A DNA stretch of 64,000 nucleotides from JAIBJN01 sp963748205 (GTDB lineage: Bacteria > Actinomycetota > Thermoleophilia > Gaiellales > Gaiellaceae): the NCBI GenBank assembly GCA_963748205.1, contig CAVVIB010000028.1, positions 1 through 64,000 on the forward strand, read 5' to 3'. The translations under genes were made by a program, and so were the position numbers. The notes under the pieces were generated by a model. It was not told where the DNA came from, made no database searches, and worked only from the letters and a program-made list of their open reading frames with translations. Within the stretch, counting starts at the first letter, position 1, and every line of letters begins with the position of its first letter. This document shows, one piece after another, positions 1-8,502 of this stretch.

Positions 1-1401
1 GAGAAGGAGAAGGGCATCGAGGACGACACGCTCGTCCACGCCCTCGAAGACGCTCTCCTCGCCGCGTACAAGAAGACGCCGGGCGCCGCCCGGCACGCAC
101 ACGTCGAGCTCGACCGCGGCAGCGGCGACTTCCGCGTGTGGTCGATCGAGCTGCCCGCGGACATCGAGGAGCGCCTCCTGGACGAGGCCCGCGAGCGCGC
201 GCTCGTCGAGCTCGAGGCGGCCGAGGCGGAGAACGGCGAGCGCTCGCACACGCTGCTCTCGGACGACGACCTCGCGATCGACTGGTCGGAGGTGCCCGAG
301 GACCAGGTGAAGCGCTCGGACGTCACCCCGGAGAACTTCGGCCGCATCGCCGCGCAGACGGCCAAGCAGGTGATCCTCCAGCGGATCCGCGAGGCCGAGC
401 GCGAGATGATGTACGACGAGTACGTCGACCGCGTGAGCGAGGTCGTGACCGGCATCGTCCAGCAGGCCGGCGACCGCAACAACGTCCTCGTCGACCTCGG
501 CAAGGTCGAGGCGCTGCTGCCGCGCTCCGAGCAGGTCGACGGCGAGCGCTACGAGCAGGGGAGCCGCATCAAGGCCGTGATCACCGAGGTCCGCTCGGGG
601 ACGAAGGGCCCGCAGGTCATCCTCTCCCGGCGCGACCCGGAGCTGATCAAGACGCTCTTCGAGCTCGAGGTCCCCGAGATCGCCGACGGCCTCGTCGAGA
701 TCCGCGGCGTGGCCCGCGAGCCCGGATACCGCTCGAAGATCGCCGTCGAGTCGCACGTCCAGGGCGTCGACCCGGTCGGCGCTTGCGTCGGCCCCCGAGG
801 GTCGCGCGTCCGCATGGTCGTATCGGAGCTCCGCGGCGAGAAGATCGACATCATCCCGTGGAACCCGGAGCCCGCGAGGTTCGTCGCCAAGGCGCTCTCG
901 CCGGCCCGCGTCCGCGAGGTGCTCGTGGACGACGAGACCATGGAGGCGACGGTCGTCGTCCCCGACGACCAGCTCTCGCTCGCCATCGGCAAGGAGGGCC
1001 TGAACGCCCGCCTCGCCGCCCGGCTGACGGGCTGGAAGATCGACATCGTCTCCGAGTCCGAGTTCGCCCGCACCGAGGCCGAGGCCGCGTTCGGCGGCGG
1101 CGTCGACGAGGAGTTCTCCGGCCGCTGCGCCGCGGTTCTCTCGAACGGCAAGCGCTGCCCGAACACGTCGGTGCCCGGCTCGCGCTACTGCGGGATCCCC
1201 GCGCACCGCGAGCTCGCCGCCCGCGAAGAGGCCGGGGAGGAGCTCGATCCGTCCGAGGCCGTCCCGATCGGCGGCATGCCGGAGGAGCCGGCGGAGGTCG
1301 AGGCCGACGGCGAGGTCCCGGCGGACGGGGACGACACGGCGGAGCCGCCGAGCGAGGCGGCCAAGCCCGCCGCCGAGGGGGAAGAGCAGCCTGCGCCGTG
1401 A
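1..1401 (+). CDS. nusA: Transcription termination/antitermination factor NusA (5' truncated by window edge)
   Basis: NusA binds RNA polymerase and nascent RNA and controls pausing, termination and antitermination. The reading frame is open from base 1, so roughly the first dozen residues lie outside the window; the GTG at 136 is internal. The N-terminal polymerase-binding domain comes first, then an S1 domain (around residue 150, GIVQQAGDRNNVLVDLG) and two KH domains (GACVGPRGSRV; LAIGKEGLNARLAARL). The C-terminus is unusual: after the KH domains it carries a short segment with three cysteines and a histidine (GRCAAVLSNGKRC, then SRYCGIPAH), followed by an acidic, Ala/Pro-rich tail. This looks like a small metal-binding module, which is an inference. 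The stop overlaps the ylxR start (GTGA). It is the first gene seen of a long + strand operon. Confidence 0.95.
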   Translation, partial: EKEKGIEDDTLVHALEDALLAAYKKTPGAARHAHVELDRGSGDFRVWSIELPADIEERLLDEARERALVELEAAEAENGERSHTLLSDDDLAIDWSEVPEDQVKRSDVTPENFGRIAAQTAKQVILQRIREAEREMMYDEYVDRVSEVVTGIVQQAGDRNNVLVDLGKVEALLPRSEQVDGERYEQGSRIKAVITEVRSGTKGPQVILSRRDPELIKTLFELEVPEIADGLVEIRGVAREPGYRSKIAVESHVQGVDPVGACVGPRGSRVRMVVSELRGEKIDIIPWNPEPARFVAKALSPARVREVLVDDETMEATVVVPDDQLSLAIGKEGLNARLAARLTGWKIDIVSESEFARTEAEAAFGGGVDEEFSGRCAAVLSNGKRCPNTSVPGSRYCGIPAHRELAAREEAGEELDPSEAVPIGGMPEEPAEVEADGEVPADGDDTAEPPSEAAKPAAEGEEQPAP

Positions 1402-1646
1402 CGGAGCCCATCAGGACGTGCGTCGGGTGCGGTCGCAAGGCGCCGCAGTCGGAGCTCGTGCGCTTCGCGGCGCCGGCGGGCGTGCTGGAGGCGGACGCGG
1501 GGCGGAGGCTGCCCGGGAGGGGCGCGTACACGTGCCCTCGGCCCTCGTGCTTCGAGAAAGCCGCCGCGCACCGGGCGTTCGCCCGTACGCTCCGGCGGAC
1601 CGTCACCATCCCTTCGGGATTGAAAGCGTCTATACAGGAGGACTAG
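1398..1646 (+). CDS. ylxR: YlxR family RNA-binding protein (DUF448)
   Basis: Small (82 aa) YlxR/DUF448 protein, the usual partner between nusA and infB; the family is proposed to bind RNA and influence transcription. The sequence shows the N-terminal family signature RTCVGCGRKAPQSELVRF and the later GRGAYTCP motif. The GTG start at 1398 overlaps the nusA stop codon, indicating translational coupling. The gene ends 9 nt before the infB start. Family assignment is firm; the molecular role is not visible here. Confidence 0.9.
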   Translation: MTEPIRTCVGCGRKAPQSELVRFAAPAGVLEADAGRRLPGRGAYTCPRPSCFEKAAAHRAFARTLRRTVTIPSGLKASIQED

Positions 1647-1655
1647 GCTCGCGCC

Positions 1656-3647
1656 GTGGCTGATCGTCAACGACCATTGAGACCGCGGGGCGGTGCGCCG
1701 GGAGGCCGCCGCAAGCGCCGCGTGGTCATCGACACGCAGGCCGCCCGCCCGCGTCCCGACCGCCCGCAGCGCGACGGCGTCAAGCAGCCGCCGCGGGAGC
1801 CGCAGCAGGCTCCGGCGCCGCCGACCGGGCCGTTCAAGGTCAACTCGGGCGCGACGGTCAAGGAGCTGTCGGCCGCGCTCGGCGTGTCCGTGCCCGAGAT
1901 CATCAAGATCATGATGGGCGTCGGCGAGATGGTCACCATCACGCAGACGCTCTCCGACGACGCCATCGAGCTGATCGCGACGGAGTCGAAGAAGGAAGTC
2001 GAGATCAAGCACGCCGACGAGGAGGAGCTCGAGCCGGAGACGTACGAGGACGACCCCGACGACCTCACGGCACGTCCGACGGTCGTCACGATCATGGGCC
2101 ACGTCGACCACGGCAAGACCACGCTCCTGGACGCGATCCGCGAGAGCGCCGTCGTCGAGACCGAGGCCGGCGGGATCACGCAGCACATCGGCGCCTACCA
2201 GGTCGACCACAACGGCCGCCGCGTCACATTCCTCGACACCCCGGGCCACGAGGCGTTCACCGCGCTCCGCGCCCGCGGCGCGAAGGTCACGGACATCGCC
2301 GTGCTCGTGGTCGCGGCGGACGACAGCGTCATGCCGCAGACGATCGAATCGATCAACCACGCACGCGCCGCCGAGGTGCCGATCGTCGTCGCCGTGAACA
2401 AGATCGACAAGCCGGACTCGAACCCGCAAAAGGTGCGCCAGGATCTCACGACACACGGGCTACAGCCGGAGGAGTGGGGAGGCACGACGCAGTTCGCGGA
2501 CGTGTCGGCGAAGACCCGGGAGGGGCTCGACGATCTCGTCGAGCGCATCCTGCTCGTCTCCGACGCCGAGCTGGAGTTGCAGGCGAACGCCAAGGCGGAG
2601 GCCTCCGGGCCGATCATCGAGAGCCGCCTCGACGTCGGCCGCGGCCCGGTCGCGACAATGCTCGTGATGCGCGGCACCCTCAGGGTCGGCGACGCCATCG
2701 TCGCCGGCGACGCCTGGGGCAAGGTGCGCGCGCTCCTCGACTTCCGAGGCGAGAAGGTCAAGGAGGCGGGCCCCGGCACGCCGGTCGAGATCCTCGGCTT
2801 CGACAAGCCGCCGGCCGCCGGAGAGCACGGCCACGTGGTCGAGAACGACCGCCAGGCGCGCCATCTCGCGCAGGTGCGCGGCCAGCGCGTGCGGGCCGAG
2901 CAGCTTGCCCGCGGGTCGAAGAAGGGCGTTTCCCTCGACGACCTCTTCACGCAGATGGAAGAGGGCGCGATCCGCGAGCTCAACATCATCGTCAAGGCCG
3001 ACGTGCAGGGCTCGATCGAGGCCGTCGTCGGCGAGCTCTCGAAGATCGACCACCCCGAGGTCGGCGTGAACGTCATCCACACCGGCATCGGCGCGATCAC
3101 CGAGGGCGACATCATGCTCGCCTCCGCGTCGAACGCCGTCGTGATCGGCTTCAACGTCCGGCCGAACGCCGAGGCACGCTCGCTCGCCGAGCGCGAGGGC
3201 GTCGACCTGCGGACGTACCGGGTCATCTACCAGCTCACGGACGACATCCGCCAGGCGCTCGTCGGCATGCTCGCGCCCGAGACGCGAGAGGACATCCTGG
3301 GCGAGGTCGAGGTGCGCGCGATCTTCCGCGCCTCCCGCCTCGGCGTGATCGCCGGCTGCTACGTCACGAGCGGCGTCATCCGCCGCAACGCGCAGGTGCG
3401 CGTCATCCGCGAGGGCACGATCATCTACGAGACGACGATCGCGAGCCTCAAGCGCTTCAAGGACGACGTGCGCGAGGTCCAGGAGGGCTTCGAGTGCGGC
3501 ATCCTCCTGGAGAACTTCAACGACGTGAAGGAAGGCGACGTCCTCGAGGCGTTCGAGACGCGCGAGATCGAGCGTACGGATCTCACGGTGGCCGGGAACG
3601 GCGGCGCGCCGGCCGACACGGAGCCGGAGCCCGACGACGCCGAGTAG
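1656..3647 (+). CDS. infB: Translation initiation factor IF-2
   Basis: IF-2 is the GTPase that delivers initiator tRNA to the 30S subunit. The 663-aa product has a short basic/proline-rich N-terminus, an IF2-N domain (TVKELSAALGVSVPEI) and then the G domain from about residue 143, with MGHVDHGKTTLLDAI (G1), GGITQHIGAY (G2), DTPGHEAF (G3) and NKIDKP (G4). Domains II-IV follow. It is shorter than many actinobacterial IF-2 proteins, which have long Pro/Gly-rich N-termini. It starts at GTG 1656; an AGGAGG lies about 15 nt upstream, inside the end of ylxR. Confidence 0.97.
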   Translation: MADRQRPLRPRGGAPGGRRKRRVVIDTQAARPRPDRPQRDGVKQPPREPQQAPAPPTGPFKVNSGATVKELSAALGVSVPEIIKIMMGVGEMVTITQTLSDDAIELIATESKKEVEIKHADEEELEPETYEDDPDDLTARPTVVTIMGHVDHGKTTLLDAIRESAVVETEAGGITQHIGAYQVDHNGRRVTFLDTPGHEAFTALRARGAKVTDIAVLVVAADDSVMPQTIESINHARAAEVPIVVAVNKIDKPDSNPQKVRQDLTTHGLQPEEWGGTTQFADVSAKTREGLDDLVERILLVSDAELELQANAKAEASGPIIESRLDVGRGPVATMLVMRGTLRVGDAIVAGDAWGKVRALLDFRGEKVKEAGPGTPVEILGFDKPPAAGEHGHVVENDRQARHLAQVRGQRVRAEQLARGSKKGVSLDDLFTQMEEGAIRELNIIVKADVQGSIEAVVGELSKIDHPEVGVNVIHTGIGAITEGDIMLASASNAVVIGFNVRPNAEARSLAEREGVDLRTYRVIYQLTDDIRQALVGMLAPETREDILGEVEVRAIFRASRLGVIAGCYVTSGVIRRNAQVRVIREGTIIYETTIASLKRFKDDVREVQEGFECGILLENFNDVKEGDVLEAFETREIERTDLTVAGNGGAPADTEPEPDDAE

Positions 3648-3658
3648 CCGCCCGCGGC

Positions 3659-3958
3659 ATGGGCACCGGCTACGTCGGCATCCTCTCTGCAGAGCTCTAC
3701 TTCCCCGACAACCACTCGCTGAAGGGGAAGCGCAAGGAGCTTCTGTCCGTGAAGGCGCAGCTCCAGCGGCGCTTCGGAGCCGCGGTCGCCGAGGTCGACC
3801 ACCACGACGTGTGGCAGCGCTCGCGCCTGACACTCTCCTGCGTCGCGCGGGAGCACGCGGAGCTGCTGGGGCTCCTCGACGGCGCGGAGCGCTTCCTCGC
3901 CTCGCAGGCGTTCGAGCTCACGCGGGTCGAGCGGGAGGTGGTCACGCTTGACGACTAA
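3659..3958 (+). CDS. YlxP-like protein (DUF503)
   Basis: A 99-aa protein of the DUF503/YlxP family, found between infB and rbfA in many bacteria. Family features are the N-terminal VGILSAELYFPDNHSLKGKR, the central AEVDHHDVWQRSRL and a helical C-terminus. Its function is unknown; the constant neighbourhood suggests ribosome maturation or translation. The ATG is 11 nt after the infB stop, and the 3' end overlaps rbfA by 11 nt. Confidence 0.85.
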   Translation: MGTGYVGILSAELYFPDNHSLKGKRKELLSVKAQLQRRFGAAVAEVDHHDVWQRSRLTLSCVAREHAELLGLLDGAERFLASQAFELTRVEREVVTLDD

Positions 3959-4304
3959 CCGCATGCGCCGCGTGAACGAGTCCGTCCGCCAGGTCCTGTC
4001 GGAGTCCCTGGGCGACCTCAAGGATCCCCGCATCGGGTTCGTCACGATCACGGGCGTCGAGACGAGCCCCGACCTCCGGCAGGCGAAGGTCTTCGTCAGC
4101 GTCCTCGGCTCCGCCAAGAAGCGCGACGCGACCATCTCGGGCCTCAACTCCTCGCACGGCGTCCTCCAGGCGACGCTCGCGAAGGAGCTGCGCATGAAGA
4201 GGACCCCTCAGCTGACCTTCGAGTACGATCCGACCGTGGAGCGGGGAGTGCGGCTCTCCGCGCTCATCGATGAGCTCAACCCAGAGGACAACACAGACGG
4301 CTGA
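3948..4304 (+). CDS. rbfA: Ribosome-binding factor A
   Basis: RbfA is a 30S maturation factor with a single KH-like domain acting on 16S rRNA near helix 1. The 118-aa product has the family core RMRRVNESVRQVLSESL, DPRIGFVTITGVE and RTPQLTFEYD. I chose the TTG at 3948 because a GGAGG lies 9 nt upstream (3934-3938) and because family members normally have a few residues before the RVNE motif. The alternative ATG at 3963 has no visible ribosome-binding site. The gene overlaps DUF503 upstream and the DHH gene downstream. Confidence 0.93.
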   Translation: MTTNRMRRVNESVRQVLSESLGDLKDPRIGFVTITGVETSPDLRQAKVFVSVLGSAKKRDATISGLNSSHGVLQATLAKELRMKRTPQLTFEYDPTVERGVRLSALIDELNPEDNTDG

Positions 4305-5298
4305 CTTGGCCGCGGTCGCAGATGCGATTCGATCGCACGACCGCTTCATCGTCACCACTCACGAGAACCCGGACGGAGACGCGCTCGGGTCCATCCTGGC
4401 GATGAAGCTCGCCCTCGACGAGCTGGGCAAGGACGGGATCATGTTCCTGTCCGGGAGCGTGCCGCTGCCGCACGAGTACGGCTTCATGGGGCTCGACCGC
4501 CTCACGCGCGAGCTGCCGGAGGACGCGGCCGAGCGTGTCGTGCTCGCCCTCGACTGCGCCAACGAGCGCCGGCTCGGCCCGGATCCGACGCTGCTCCAGC
4601 AGGCCCCGCTCGTCGTCGACATCGACCACCACCACGACAACAACCGCTTCGGGCACGTGAACCTGATCGTTCCCGACGCGTCGTCGACCGGGGAGATCCT
4701 CCGCGACCTGCTCTTCGAGCTCGGGGTGAACCTGTCGCCCGAGATCGCCGAGGCGCTCTACATCGCCCTCGTCACCGACACGGGCCGCTTCCAGTACGCG
4801 AACACCACGCCGAAGGCCCTCCGCCTTGCCGCCGAGCTCGTCGAAGCCGGCGCGAACGTGCACCGCGTCTTCCAGGACGTCTACGAGAACGTCGCCTTCG
4901 CCAAGATCAAGCTGCTCGCGCGGGCGCTCGCCAAGGCCCGCGTGATCGAGGGCGGGCGCGTGATCGTCTCGGACCTCGAGCGCACCGACTTCGACGCCGC
5001 CGGCGCCGAGGAGCCGTTCGCCGAGGGGATCATCGACTTCCTCCGCGCGGTCGAGGGCACCGAGCTCGTGGCGCTGATCCGCGAGCCGCCCACTCAGAAC
5101 GGCCCCACCCGCCGGGTCAGCCTGCGGACGCGCGCCGAGGGCATCGACGTCTCCGCGATCGCCCGCAAGAGCGGGGGAGGGGGCCACCGCCAGGCCGCCG
5201 GCTTCTCGAGCGAGGCCTCGACGGACGAGATCGTCGACTTCATCCGCCGGGAGTTCCTGGCCCAGGCGCCCGGCGACAACGCGGACCAGCCCTCCTAG
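4270..5298 (+). CDS. DHH-family phosphoesterase, NrnA-like (oligoribonuclease / pAp phosphatase)
   Basis: A 342-aa protein of the DHH/DHHA1 family. NrnA-type members degrade oligoribonucleotides and dephosphorylate pAp. Metal-binding motifs are visible in order: THENPDGDALGS near residue 35, LALDCAN, VDIDHHHDN (the DHH motif, near residue 118) and LVTDTGRFQYANT. The C-terminal DHHA1 domain ends in GGGGHRQAAGF. Position between rbfA and truB is typical. The ATG at 4270 overlaps the rbfA end by 35 nt; a TTG at 4306 just after the rbfA stop is a possible alternative start. Confidence 0.9.
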   Translation: MSSTQRTTQTADLAAVADAIRSHDRFIVTTHENPDGDALGSILAMKLALDELGKDGIMFLSGSVPLPHEYGFMGLDRLTRELPEDAAERVVLALDCANERRLGPDPTLLQQAPLVVDIDHHHDNNRFGHVNLIVPDASSTGEILRDLLFELGVNLSPEIAEALYIALVTDTGRFQYANTTPKALRLAAELVEAGANVHRVFQDVYENVAFAKIKLLARALAKARVIEGGRVIVSDLERTDFDAAGAEEPFAEGIIDFLRAVEGTELVALIREPPTQNGPTRRVSLRTRAEGIDVSAIARKSGGGGHRQAAGFSSEASTDEIVDFIRREFLAQAPGDNADQPS

Positions 5299-5340
5299 CC
5301 GGCACTCGCTCTCCCGCAGGCCTCGGGCGCCGGGGATGCC

Positions 5341-5346
5341 TAGACT
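5341..5346 (+). promoter_or_regulatory. Candidate -10 box of a leaderless truB promoter
   Basis: TAGACT fits the TANNNT -10 consensus and lies 8 nt before the GTG start of truB, with no Shine-Dalgarno sequence between. The same arrangement recurs at about a dozen genes in the window. Confidence 0.45.
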
Positions 5347-5354
5347 GGACCGCC

Positions 5355-6152
5355 GTGGCCGGATCCTCCACATCGGGGCTCGTCCTCGTTGACAAGCCGG
5401 CCGGGCCCTCGTCCTTCGCCATGGTCGACCATCTGCGCAAGAGCTTCGGGACGAAGGCCGGGCACGCAGGGACGCTCGACCCGCTCGCCACGGGCCTCCT
5501 CCTCGTGCTCCTGGGCCGTGGAACGCGCCTCGCGCGCTACCTCGTCGGGCTCGACAAGCGCTACGTGACCGAGATCCGGCTGGGTCTGCGCACGTCGACC
5601 GGGGACGGCGAGGGCGACGTGATCGAGGAGACGCCGGTGGCGACGGAGCGCGAGATGCTGGCGCTCCAGGGCGAGGTCGAGCTGACCGTTCCGGCTGCGA
5701 GCGCCGTGAAGATCGAGGGCGAGCGCGCGTACAGGCTCCACCGGCGCGGGGTCGCCGTCGAGATGCCTACGCGCCGCTCCGAGATCTTCGACCTGCGGAT
5801 CGTCCGCTACGCGCCGCCGCTCGTCGAGCTCGAGCTGCACGTCTCCAGCGGGACCTACGTGCGCGCGATCGCCGACGCCCTCGGTGGGCATTGCCGCTGG
5901 CTCAGGCGCACCGCGGTGGGCCCGTTCCGGGTCGCGGACGCCGACGAGAGCCGCGTGCTCCCGCTGCTCGCCGCGCTCGTGCACCTGCCCGAGCGTGAGC
6001 TCGACGACGAGGAGGCCAACCTGGTGCGGAACGGCCGCCGGCTTCCCGGTGAGGGCGAAGGCCCGGTGGCGCTCTGGACGGGCGACGGCGAGCTCGTGGG
6101 CGTCGGCATCGCAGACGGAGGGACGATCAGGCCGGAAACGGTCGTCGGATGA
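5355..6152 (+). CDS. truB: tRNA pseudouridine(55) synthase TruB
   Basis: TruB converts U55 of the tRNA T-loop to pseudouridine. The 265-aa product has the family opening GLVLVDKPAGPSSF, the catalytic aspartate in HAGTLDPLATGLL, then KRYVTEIRLG and the YVRAIADALG segment, followed by a C-terminal PUA-like region. The GTG start at 5355 follows a TAGACT box by 8 nt, suggesting an internal promoter and leaderless message in addition to operon read-through. The stop overlaps the next start (ATGA). Confidence 0.95.
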   Translation: MAGSSTSGLVLVDKPAGPSSFAMVDHLRKSFGTKAGHAGTLDPLATGLLLVLLGRGTRLARYLVGLDKRYVTEIRLGLRTSTGDGEGDVIEETPVATEREMLALQGEVELTVPAASAVKIEGERAYRLHRRGVAVEMPTRRSEIFDLRIVRYAPPLVELELHVSSGTYVRAIADALGGHCRWLRRTAVGPFRVADADESRVLPLLAALVHLPERELDDEEANLVRNGRRLPGEGEGPVALWTGDGELVGVGIADGGTIRPETVVG

Positions 6153-7383
6153 GACTCCTCCGCGGGCGCGACTTCCGCAGCTTCTGGCTCGGGCAGTCCA
6201 TCTCGCTCCTCGGCGACCAGATCAGCTACATCGCGCTCCCGCTCGTCGCGGTGCTCGTGCTCGACGCCGGCCCCGCGCAGATGGGCTATCTCGGCGCCGC
6301 GGCGCTGCTCCCGCACCTGCTGCTCTCGCTCCCGGCCGGCGTCTGGCTCGACCGCGTCGCGCGGCGCCGACGGATCCTGATCACGTGCGACCTCGCGCGT
6401 GCCGCCGTCCTGATCACCGTGCCGATCGCCTACGGGTTCGATGCCCTCACGCTCGGCCAGCTCTACTCGTCGCCTTCGTGGCGGGGTGCTTCGCGGTCTT
6501 CTTCGACGTCTCCTACCCGACGGTCTTCGTCTCGGTCACGCCCGCGGGAGCAGTTCATCGAAGGGAACTCGCTCGTCAATGGAAGCCGCTCGTTCTCGTA
6601 CATCGCGGGCCCGAGCCTCGGCGGGCTACTCGTCCAGGCGTTCAGCGCGCCGTTCACGATCCTGGCCGACGCCGTCTCCTACTCTTATCGGCGTTGTTCC
6701 TCGGACGGGTCGAGGCCGCCGAGGCCCCGGTCGAAGAACGTCGAGGGCGGTATCCGCGCCGCATCGCCGAGGGGCTCCGCTTTATCGTGGCGCAACGAGA
6801 TCTTCCGCCCGGCATTCCTGCGCGACGGCGACGCTCAACTTCTTCAACTACGCGTTCAGCGCGCTCTTCGTCCTCTACGTGACCCGGACGCTCGGACATC
6901 GAGGCGGGCACGCTCGGGCTGATCCTGGGCGCCGGCGCGGTGGGCGGGATCATGGGCGCAACATGCGCGCGCCGGGGCGCAGGAGCTCGGCGTTGGGAGG
7001 GCCTTTCTGCTCGGCTGCGTCCTCTTCCCGGCACCGCTGGTGCTCGTCCCGCTCGCGGAGGGGCCGCGGCTCTGTGATCATCGGGATGCTCTTCGCCGCC
7101 GAGTTCTCTCAGCGGATGGGCGTCATGATTCTCGACATCAACGGCGGCTCGATCATCTACGCGCTCACGCCCAGACCGGCTTCGCTCGCGATCCCAGGGC
7201 GCCTTCAACTTCGTCAACTGGGGCATCCGGCCGATCGGCGCGCTCGTCGGGGGCGCGCTCGGCGCCTGGATCGGCGTCCGCCCGACCCTGTGGGTGGCGA
7301 CGATCGGGGCCGTCGCGGGCGCGCTCTGGCTCCTTCCGTCGCCCGTGCCCGCTCTCCGCGAGCTCCCGGAGGAAGCGACATGA
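6149..7383 (+). pseudogene. MFS transporter, disrupted by many single-base frame shifts
   Basis: A major facilitator superfamily permease can be followed across the whole interval but switches reading frame about nine times. It starts MRLLRGRDFRSFWLGQSIS and includes FPAPLVLVPLAEGP and GMLFAAEFSQRMGVM; the C-terminal part reads FNFVNWGIRPIGALVGGALG. Shifts are near 6471 and 6681 (a base missing), near 6544, 6793, 6829 and 6893 (a base extra), and several between 6960 and 7190. No segment is lost and codon bias is retained, so sequence error fits better than decay, although a true pseudogene cannot be excluded. The start and stop overlap truB and ribF as ATGA, so the gene sits inside the operon. 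Confidence 0.75.
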
Positions 7384-8249
7384 CCGTCGTCCATTCGCCC
7401 GCCGAGCTGGATCCCGCCGGGCGCGCGGTCGCCGTAGGGACGTTCGACGGCGTGCACCGTGGCCACCTGAAGGTGATCGACGCGCTGAAGGAGACCGGCC
7501 TGCGCTCGACGGTGATCACCTTCGAGCCCCATCCACGGCTCGTCCTCGGCTACGACGTCCAGCTGCTCACGACCTTCGAGCGGCGCCTCGAGCTCCTCCA
7601 CGACGCCGGGCCGGACGAGATCCTCGTCGTCGAGTTCACGCAGGAGCTCTCCCGGCGCGAGCCGGAGGAGTTCGTGGCCGACTACCTGGGCGCGATCGGC
7701 GCGCAGGTCGTCGTCGCCGGCGAGGACTTCCGCTTCGGCGCCGGTCGGCGCGGCGATGTGGAGCTCCTGCGCCGCTGCGGTCTCGAGGTCCACGCGGTCC
7801 CGCTCCTCGAAGGCGTCTCGTCGAGCCGCATCCGCGAGCTCGTCACCGGCGGCGACCTCCGCGGCGCCGCCAAGCTGCTCGGGCGGCCGTTCGAGGTCGA
7901 CGGGGTCGTGGTCGCCGGCGACCAGCGCGGCGGCACGCTCGGGTTCCCGACCGCCAACATCGCGCCCGAGGCGCACCTGCTCATCCCGGCGTTCGGGATC
8001 TACGTCGGAGAGGCGCTCGGGGCCCGCGCCGCGGTCTCGATCGGGGTCAACCCGCACTACGGCGGGAGCGAGCGCCGCATCGAGGCGTTTCTGCTCGATT
8101 TCGAGGGCGACCTCTACGGCGAGCGCATGCGGCTCGAGCTCTGGGAGAAGCTTCGCGACGAACGCGCCTTCGAAAGCGAGGAGGACCTCGTCGCCCAGAT
8201 CGCCGACGACGTCGCGGCCGCGCGCGGTGCCACCCGGCCCGGCGCGTGA
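7380..8249 (+). CDS. ribF: Bifunctional riboflavin kinase / FAD synthetase
   Basis: RibF phosphorylates riboflavin to FMN and adenylates FMN to FAD. The 289-aa product has the N-terminal nucleotidyltransferase domain (VAVGTFDGVHRGHLKVI; VAGEDFRFGAGRRGD; SSSRIRELV) and the C-terminal riboflavin kinase domain (RGGTLGFPTANI; FGIYVGEA; EAFLLDFEGDLYGERM). The ATG overlaps the stop of the MFS gene (ATGA). The truB-ribF neighbourhood is conserved in many bacteria. Confidence 0.95.
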   Translation: MTVVHSPAELDPAGRAVAVGTFDGVHRGHLKVIDALKETGLRSTVITFEPHPRLVLGYDVQLLTTFERRLELLHDAGPDEILVVEFTQELSRREPEEFVADYLGAIGAQVVVAGEDFRFGAGRRGDVELLRRCGLEVHAVPLLEGVSSSRIRELVTGGDLRGAAKLLGRPFEVDGVVVAGDQRGGTLGFPTANIAPEAHLLIPAFGIYVGEALGARAAVSIGVNPHYGGSERRIEAFLLDFEGDLYGERMRLELWEKLRDERAFESEEDLVAQIADDVAAARGATRPGA

Positions 8250-8298
8250 CATTCGCTGCAAGTTTCGCGCCCTCGCCGGACTCTCTCTGTATATGGGG

Positions 8299-8502
8299 AT
8301 GTCTGCCCTCTCCGTTCGCTGCCTCGGCTGCGGATCGGTCTACCGTGCCGAGGTCGGCGAAGGCACACGCACGTTGACCAACGGCTGCCCTCGCTGCGGC
8401 TACGTCGGCTGGGTGCCGATCGAGCAGTCGCTCACGACAGAGCCAGAGCCGAGCCGCTCCGCCTCGGATCCGCCGCGGCGCCCGTCCGAGCCACCGCGCT
8501 GA
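8299..8502 (+). CDS. Small zinc-ribbon protein of unknown function
   Basis: A 67-aa protein with two CxxC pairs (RCLGCGSVY and NGCPRCGYVGW) that would form one zinc ribbon, followed by a Ser/Pro/Glu-rich disordered tail. I do not recognise a named family. ATG 8299 was chosen over ATG 8293 because a TATATG box lies just upstream and the ribbon follows directly. Its 3' end overlaps the convergent gamma-glutamyltransferase gene by 71 nt. Confidence 0.6.
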   Translation: MSALSVRCLGCGSVYRAEVGEGTRTLTNGCPRCGYVGWVPIEQSLTTEPEPSRSASDPPRRPSEPPR

